Positions 6,113-10,700 of a stretch of 10,700 nt of DNA are shown here, one piece after another. The notes under the pieces are model-generated. The model saw only the letters and a program-made list of their open reading frames with translations. It did not search any database and was not told the DNA's origin. The DNA comes from an uncultured bacterium. GTDB taxonomy: Bacteria > Patescibacteriota > Microgenomatia > UBA1400 > PJMF01. The stretch covers positions 1 through 10,700 of the forward strand of contig CAJBWJ010000085.1 in NCBI GenBank assembly GCA_903959355.1. The letters run 5' to 3'. Made by a program: the position numbers and the translations under genes. Numbering within the stretch: the stretch's first letter is position 1; the number at the start of each line of letters is the position of its first letter.

Positions 6113-7086
6113 AAAAAGCTTTTATAACAGGTATTACTGGTCAAGACGGTTCTTATTTGGCAGAACTTTTACTCGAAAAAGGTTATAAAGTCTACGGTTT
6201 AACTCGTCGAACTAGTACTCAAAATTTTGAGCGTATCAAAGAAATCATTCATAATCCTAATTTAGAGCTTATTTCTGGAGATTTGATTGATCAGCATTCT
6301 GTAACTTTTGCTTTGCAGGACATCCAACCAGACGAAATCTATAATTTAGCTGCTCAATCTTTTGTCAAAGCTTCTTGGGAACAACCAGTTTTAACCGGTG
6401 AATTTACCGCCATTGGCGTCACCAGAGTTCTTGAAGCGATGAGATTAGCTTGTCCAAAGGCCAAATTTTATCAAGCTAGCTCCAGTGAAATGTTTGGCAA
6501 AGTCAGAGAAGTGCCTCAAAATGAGAACACTCCATTTTATCCTCGCTCTCCTTATGGTGTAGCCAAAGTTTATGGTCACTGGATCACGGTTAATTACCGA
6601 GAATCTTACGACATGTTTGCCGTTTCTGGAATTCTTTTCAATCATGAATCCCCTCGTCGTGGACTTGAGTTTGTCACTCGTAAAATCACTAATGCCGTCG
6701 CTCGCATTAAATTAGGCAAGCAAGATTCAATTGAGCTGGGCAATTTAGATTCCAAGAGAGATTGGGGTTACGCTAAGGACTATGTCGAAGCCATGTGGTT
6801 AATGCTGCAACAAGAAAAAGCCGATGATTTTGTCATTTCGACAGGCGAAACTCACAGCGTTAAGGAGTTTCTGCAGATTGCTTGTAAAGCTGCTGGTCTC
6901 GGAGACTATGAAAATTATTACAAACATAATAAAAAATTTGATCGTCCAGCTGAAGTTGATTTATTAATCGGTAATCCAGAAAAAGCTAAAAAAACTCTAG
7001 GTTGGTCTCCATCTATTAATTTTGAAGAATTAGTTACCCTGATGGTCGAAAAAGATATGGAGTTTGAGAGCAAGAATTCTAATTAA
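6109..7086 (+). CDS. gmd: GDP-mannose 4,6-dehydratase
   Basis: Gmd converts GDP-D-mannose to GDP-4-keto-6-deoxy-D-mannose with tightly bound NADP, feeding Rmd next door. The 325-residue product has the diagnostic ITGITGQDGSYLAELL (6-21), GDLIDQHSV (57-65), YNLAAQSFVKASWEQP (78-93), the active-site SSSEMFG (124-130) with Glu127, YGVAK with Tyr149 and Lys153, NHESPRRGLEFVTRKI (178-193), GNLDSKRDWGYAKDYVEAMW and RPAEVDLLIGNPEKA. All are hallmark Gmd features. The length is shorter than E. coli Gmd (373) and close to the forms paired with Rmd. In other organisms the Gmd product also feeds fucose or perosamine. Here the adjacent reductase points to D-rhamnose, and no aminotransferase is present in the window. 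Confidence 0.95.
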   Translation: MKKAFITGITGQDGSYLAELLLEKGYKVYGLTRRTSTQNFERIKEIIHNPNLELISGDLIDQHSVTFALQDIQPDEIYNLAAQSFVKASWEQPVLTGEFTAIGVTRVLEAMRLACPKAKFYQASSSEMFGKVREVPQNENTPFYPRSPYGVAKVYGHWITVNYRESYDMFAVSGILFNHESPRRGLEFVTRKITNAVARIKLGKQDSIELGNLDSKRDWGYAKDYVEAMWLMLQQEKADDFVISTGETHSVKEFLQIACKAAGLGDYENYYKHNKKFDRPAEVDLLIGNPEKAKKTLGWSPSINFEELVTLMVEKDMEFESKNSN

Positions 7087-7088
7087 AA

Positions 7089-8264
7089 ATGCAAAAAGCG
7101 ATTGTCATCGTCCCAACTTACAATGAAAAAGGCAATATCGCTAAAACCATTGAGTCTCTCGATGTTATTTTTAAAAAAATTAAAAATTGGGATATGAATG
7201 TTTTGGTTGTTGATGATAGCTCTCCAGATGGAACGGCTGATTTAGTCAGAGATTTACAAAAAAAGTTCAAATTTGCAGAACTACTTATTAATAAAAAGAA
7301 GTCTGGACTCGGCGGTGCCTATCTAAGTGGCATGAATCACGCTTTCAATAAATTAAATGCTGATTTAGTTTTTGAATTCGATGCCGATCTTTCTCACGAT
7401 CCAAAAAAAATTCCTGATTTTTTAACAAAAGTAGATCAGGGGTATGATTTTGTTTTGGGTTCCAGATATATTGAAGGCGGTTCGATTCCAGAGAATTGGG
7501 GCTTTCATCGCAAGTTTTTGAGTGTAGTTGGCAATCGTTTTATTAATTTTTTAATGTTAGATTTTTCAATTAGAGATTGGACAACTGGTTTCAGAGCAAT
7601 TAAAAAAGAAGTTTATTTAGCTGTAGAAAAAGAAATGCATAGTGAGCTTTTCTCTGGCTACACTTTTCAAATTGGATTTTTACATAAAACTCTCAGAAAA
7701 GGTTTTAAAATTGCAGAAGTTCCATTTGAATTTAAAGATCGAGTAATAGGTAATAGTAAAATTGGGCCAGAGTACATCAAAAATACTCTGTTATATCTTA
7801 TGAAAGTTAGAATTAAAGAAATTTTGGAGATGAGAGTGGTCAAGTTTGCTATTGTGGGAGCTTTTGGAGCAGCTATTCAGTTAATTGCTCTTCAATTGTG
7901 GAGAATGATTTTTTCTTCAGAACAAACTTTTGTATTTGCTAATTTCTTTTCCATTGAAACAGCTGTTATTTCTAATTTCATTTGGAGTAATTTGTGGACA
8001 TTCAAGGATCGTAAGCTTAAAACTAGCCAAATCCCACTCAGCTTTTTAACTTTTAATCTATCTAGTGCTGGTTCTATCTTGATTCAAACAGTTATTGCCT
8101 ACGGAACAGCAAACCTCATTGGTTTAAATCCTGTTTTCAGTGTGCCATTCATTAATTATGTGGTTGATACTGGCACAATTTCTTCTGTAGCTGGCATATT
8201 TATTGGTATGTTTTGGAACTTTTTTGCTTACAACACTTTTATTTGGAAAAAAAAGAAAAACTAA
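7089..8264 (+). CDS. Polyprenyl-phosphate mannosyltransferase-like GT2 fused to a GtrA membrane domain
   Basis: Residues 1-245 form a DPM1-like GT2 domain: IVIVPTYNE (5-13), VDDSSPDGT (41-49), a DAD metal site (98-100) followed by LSHDP, GSRYIEGG (124-131), WTTGFRAI (164-171) and a C-terminal FKDR-IGNSKI segment (215-225). Such domains move mannose or a related sugar from GDP-mannose to polyprenyl phosphate on the cytosolic face. Residues about 250-387 form a GtrA domain with four predicted membrane helices (near 252-270, 283-303, 316-340 and 365-386) and the motif ISNFIWSNLWTFKDR (294-308). GtrA proteins are thought to help flip the lipid-linked sugar. A fused synthase-flippase fits a supply of lipid donor for the GT-C enzyme downstream. 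The start is 2 bases after gmd and has no clear SD; the next gene starts 3 bases after the stop. The sugar donor (GDP-mannose or GDP-D-rhamnose) cannot be read from sequence. Confidence 0.88.
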   Translation: MQKAIVIVPTYNEKGNIAKTIESLDVIFKKIKNWDMNVLVVDDSSPDGTADLVRDLQKKFKFAELLINKKKSGLGGAYLSGMNHAFNKLNADLVFEFDADLSHDPKKIPDFLTKVDQGYDFVLGSRYIEGGSIPENWGFHRKFLSVVGNRFINFLMLDFSIRDWTTGFRAIKKEVYLAVEKEMHSELFSGYTFQIGFLHKTLRKGFKIAEVPFEFKDRVIGNSKIGPEYIKNTLLYLMKVRIKEILEMRVVKFAIVGAFGAAIQLIALQLWRMIFSSEQTFVFANFFSIETAVISNFIWSNLWTFKDRKLKTSQIPLSFLTFNLSSAGSILIQTVIAYGTANLIGLNPVFSVPFINYVVDTGTISSVAGIFIGMFWNFFAYNTFIWKKKKN

Positions 8265-8267
8265 AAA

Positions 8268-9806
8268 ATGCTTGGCCTAATTAAAAGAATAAAAACTCAT
8301 CATTTGTTTTTATTCTTAATTTTACTTTTAACTATTTTCCTGCGTTTCTATAATCTTAGAAATTCCTTGATGTTCCAAGGTGATCAGGGCAGAGACGCCA
8401 TAGTTGTTTCTCGTATTTTTAAAGATCTAGATCCAGTCTTTATCGGTCCTGTTACTAGTATTGGCAATATGTATTTAGGGCCTTTTTATTATTATTTTAT
8501 GTTGCCATTTTTATTTTTGACTTATCCAAATCCAATGGGGCCTGTCTATGCCGTCGCTGCTCTATCTGTTTTGACAGTTTATTTGCTATTTAAAATTACT
8601 GCTAAAGTCTTTGATAAAAAAACTGCTTATCTAGCAACTACTTTTTTTGCGTTATCCGCTGCCGTAGTCAATATGTCTCGCTTCAGTTGGAATCCAAATA
8701 TTGCTCCATTTTTCAGCTTATTGATGTTTTATTTCACCTACATGGCTTGGAAGAAAAATAGTAAATATTGGATATTAGTTTCAGTTTGTTTTAGCATTTT
8801 AATTCAACTGCACTATGTAACTTTGCTTTCTTTATCTGGAGCAGGAATAGTTTTTCTGATTCAGCTAATTGAAAAAATAAAACTAAAACATAAAAATTTC
8901 TTCACTAAAGAAAGAAAATTTATAGTTAGCATTTTGCTTGCGATTCTAGTTTTTATTCTCTCCCTCACTCCACTCGTTCTTTTTGACTTTAAACATAACT
9001 TTACAAATCTAAATTCTTTTTCTTCAATTTTTACCAAAGAAAAAAGCTTTGATTTAGAAAGAAAATCTGAAAGAAAAGGCTTGGCTGCTGCAACTAAGTT
9101 CGTTACTATTGATTTGAAAGATCGCGCTTCACAAATACTTTTTGAATCAAGTTTTTCAGTAAACAAGATCAATCATCCTTTGCTATTCATTGTTTCAATC
9201 TCAACAATTCTTTATTTAATTAAAAAGAAAGGAAAACTGAAAGACGGAGAAATAATTCTGCTCGCCTATCTAGTTCCTGGGATTATTGGTGTTAGCCTCT
9301 ATCAGCATCAAGTTTACGAACATTACATCGCCTACCTCTTCCCATTTGTTTATATTTTTTATGGTTTATTCTTTGCTAAATTTAAAAACAAATGGTTGAT
9401 GACGATTTTATTTTTGCCATTTTTTATTTATTTTGTTTTGATAAATTTGCAAAGATACTCATTCAAAACCAATGGTTGGACAATTGATGACATGAAAAGA
9501 ACTAGCGAAGAAATTTATAAAAGAGTTAATCAAAACGAAAAATACAATATAGTTTTAATTTCTGAATCGAAAGAATATTTTGGCATGAACTATAGATACT
9601 TCCTAAGCACTAATGAAAATGAGCCGGTTAGAATGGAAGACCATCAACTAGCAAAAAAACTTTTCGTTATCGATGAAAAAAAGAACGGTGATAATGTTTT
9701 AACTTTACCAATTTATGAGATAGTTGTTTTTCCAAATAGAGATAAAGTTCAAAAATTTGAAATAGAAAATGGTCCAGAAATTAATATTGTGTTAAATTAT
9801 AATTAA
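8268..9806 (+). CDS. GT39/ArnT-like multi-pass membrane glycosyltransferase (GT-C fold)
   Basis: The 512-residue protein looks like a GT-C enzyme using polyprenyl-phosphate sugars outside the membrane. The first helix (about 12-30) is followed by an extracytoplasmic loop with GDQGRD (38-43), the position where GT39-type enzymes carry catalytic Asp. Then comes IGPVTSIGNMYLGPFYYY (59-76). About ten hydrophobic segments follow up to residue 395, with HYVTLL near 182-187 and YEHYIAYLFPF around 348-358. The last 110 residues are polar and probably a folded domain outside the membrane. The acceptor could be a lipid-linked glycan or a protein. Neighbouring GT2 genes that make lipid-phosphate sugars support this role. 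There is no strong SD at ATG 8268. The GT-C fold is likely; the sugar is not known. Confidence 0.8.
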   Translation: MLGLIKRIKTHHLFLFLILLLTIFLRFYNLRNSLMFQGDQGRDAIVVSRIFKDLDPVFIGPVTSIGNMYLGPFYYYFMLPFLFLTYPNPMGPVYAVAALSVLTVYLLFKITAKVFDKKTAYLATTFFALSAAVVNMSRFSWNPNIAPFFSLLMFYFTYMAWKKNSKYWILVSVCFSILIQLHYVTLLSLSGAGIVFLIQLIEKIKLKHKNFFTKERKFIVSILLAILVFILSLTPLVLFDFKHNFTNLNSFSSIFTKEKSFDLERKSERKGLAAATKFVTIDLKDRASQILFESSFSVNKINHPLLFIVSISTILYLIKKKGKLKDGEIILLAYLVPGIIGVSLYQHQVYEHYIAYLFPFVYIFYGLFFAKFKNKWLMTILFLPFFIYFVLINLQRYSFKTNGWTIDDMKRTSEEIYKRVNQNEKYNIVLISESKEYFGMNYRYFLSTNENEPVRMEDHQLAKKLFVIDEKKNGDNVLTLPIYEIVVFPNRDKVQKFEIENGPEINIVLNYN

Positions 9807-9815
9807 TCACAACTT

Positions 9816-10571
9816 ATGAAACCTTACCTTTCAATAATTCTACCTTCCTACAATGAAAGCAAAAATATTGCCAGAGGTGTTCTTGAAGAAGTTTATCAAT
9901 TTTTAAAAGATTACGAAAGATCTTGGGAACTAATTTTATCTGATGATGGAAGTACTGATGGCACTATTTCTGAATTAGAAAAATTTAGTAAAAAAGATCA
10001 AAGAATTAAGTTAATTTTAAATCAACATAAAGGCAAAGGGCCAACTGTTAAATCAGGCATGTTAAAAGCAGAAGGAAATTGGAGACTTTTCACTGATTTT
10101 GATCAATCGACTCCAATTAGAGAAGTCAGAAAACTTCTTAAATATACCAGTGAATATGATGTCATCTTTGGATCTAGAGAAGCAATTGGTGCTAAAAGAG
10201 AAAAAGAGCCGTTTTATAGACATATCATGGGACGAGGTTTCAATCTGGTTGTTCAATTGTTAGCTGTTCCAGGTACACAAGATAGTCAATGTGGCTTTAA
10301 ATTATTTTCAGAAAAAGCCACCATTAAGTTGTTTGAAAGTTTGTATATTTATTCTGGCAAAAATGAACGTCAAGATGCATTTACTGGCGCTTTTGATGTC
10401 GAACTTTTATATTTGGCCAAAAAATATAGCTTTCGTTTAAAAGAAGTTCCAATTCTTTGGAAACATTTTCAAACCGACCGAGTAAATCCAGTTAGAGATT
10501 CTGTCTTAATGTTTGCAGATATTCTGCGCATTAAAACAGCTGACTGGACTAATAAATATCCAAAAAAATGA
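9816..10571 (+). CDS. ALG5-like GT2, probable polyprenyl-phosphate glycosyltransferase
   Basis: The 251-residue GT2 protein resembles dolichyl-phosphate glucose synthases and their bacterial relatives. Motifs are IILPSYNESKNI (7-18), LSDDGSTDGT (41-50), HKGKGPTVKSGM (71-82), the metal site DFDQSTP (94-100), FGSRE (118-122), YRHIMGRGFN (134-143), TQDSQCGFKLF (154-164) and FDVELLYLA (193-201), the last three being typical of this subfamily. The metal site reads Asp-Phe-Asp-Gln where Asp-x-Asp-Gly/Leu is more usual. No membrane helix is evident, so it should act at the cytosolic membrane face on polyprenyl phosphate with a nucleotide sugar, possibly UDP-linked. It starts 9 bases after the GT39-like gene without a visible SD and overlaps the next gene by ATGA at 10568-10571, supporting one transcription unit. 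Confidence 0.85.
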   Translation: MKPYLSIILPSYNESKNIARGVLEEVYQFLKDYERSWELILSDDGSTDGTISELEKFSKKDQRIKLILNQHKGKGPTVKSGMLKAEGNWRLFTDFDQSTPIREVRKLLKYTSEYDVIFGSREAIGAKREKEPFYRHIMGRGFNLVVQLLAVPGTQDSQCGFKLFSEKATIKLFESLYIYSGKNERQDAFTGAFDVELLYLAKKYSFRLKEVPILWKHFQTDRVNPVRDSVLMFADILRIKTADWTNKYPKK

Positions 10572-10700
10572 AAAACTTTTTACTTAAAAGTTATTTTTTA
10601 TTATTTGTAATTTTTGCAGTTTTTTCTTTCGTTTTAACTGACCCTAATTTAACTTTACTTAAATATGATTGGTTTGTATCCTTCCAAACTTATCTTTGGA
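10568..10700 (+). CDS. N-terminal fragment of a membrane protein, cut by the window edge
   Basis: An ORF opens at ATG 10568 in an ATGA overlap with the ALG5-like gene and stays open to the last base (44 codons seen). It begins MKNFLLKSYFLLFVIF, giving a membrane helix at about residues 7-23, followed by a likely extracytoplasmic DPNLTLLKYDWFVSFQ segment. The helix then short polar loop arrangement resembles GT-C-type glycosyltransferases in such clusters, but too little is present to name it. It probably continues the same operon. Confidence 0.7.
   Translation, partial: MKNFLLKSYFLLFVIFAVFSFVLTDPNLTLLKYDWFVSFQTYLW

Noticed and set aside
8861..9172. Antisense ORF within the GT39-like gene
   Set aside because: Shadow ORF produced by AT-rich membrane-protein codons; no motif or start signal.
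1..10700. Recoded UGA (SR1/Gracilibacteria code), CRISPR arrays, tRNA genes, insertion sequences
   Set aside because: TGA ends three genes and does not occur within the long conserved frames. Reading by eye I saw no regularly spaced repeats, tRNA-like cloverleaf, transposase or terminal inverted repeats.

Overview
The window is AT-rich and very tightly packed: genes abut, or overlap by 4 to 17 bases, and almost no non-coding sequence is left. The gene set is a cell-envelope glycan cluster: an LCP-type ligase, nucleotide-sugar enzymes, polyprenyl-phosphate glycosyltransferases and a GT-C membrane glycosyltransferase. Within it sits a lone tRNA methyltransferase gene, trmD, on the other strand. 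The compact coding, the DPM1-GtrA fusion and the style of the GT39-like protein best fit a Patescibacteria/CPR bacterium, perhaps near Microgenomates. This is an inference from the proteins; no rRNA is present to confirm it. TGA acts as a stop (three genes end in it) and is not read inside the long genes, so the recoded SR1/Gracilibacteria code does not apply.

Left block, plus strand (1-3182). The 3' part of an LCP (LytR-CpsA-Psr) gene comes first. Its reading frame appears to break at an A7 run at 56-62. A 56-residue membrane/coiled-coil ORF follows (901-1071), then rfbB (dTDP-glucose 4,6-dehydratase), an RmlD-like reductase and a 69-residue protein of unknown function. The spacing suggests one transcription unit. 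It ends in a 4-base tail-to-tail overlap with trmD.

Middle, minus strand (3179-3826). trmD is complete, but it stops just after the last conserved core motif and so has a short C-terminus. A short divergent intergenic region (3827-3888) holds a good -10 box for trmD and a weaker candidate for the rightward block.

Right block, plus strand (3889-10700 and beyond). The order is ugd (UDP-glucose to UDP-glucuronate), rmd and gmd (together GDP-mannose to GDP-D-rhamnose), a polyprenyl-phosphate mannosyltransferase-like GT2 fused to a GtrA membrane domain, a 512-residue GT39-like membrane glycosyltransferase, an ALG5-like GT2, and the start of another membrane protein cut by the window edge.

Inferred working model: cytosolic enzymes make dTDP-, UDP- and GDP-activated 6-deoxy or uronic sugars. 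The two GT2 enzymes load sugars onto polyprenyl phosphate, and GtrA may help flip them. GT-C enzymes transfer them outside the membrane, and the LCP protein attaches finished glycopolymer to the wall. No rfbA, rfbC, Wzx/Wzy, ABC exporter or polymer-building cytosolic glycosyltransferase is visible here; these would have to lie outside the window.

I found no clearly new defence or mobile system. The items most worth a second look are the LCP frameshift site with a Shine-Dalgarno-like sequence just upstream, the unannotated membrane/coiled-coil small protein with an exact 7-codon duplication, and the displaced, shortened trmD.
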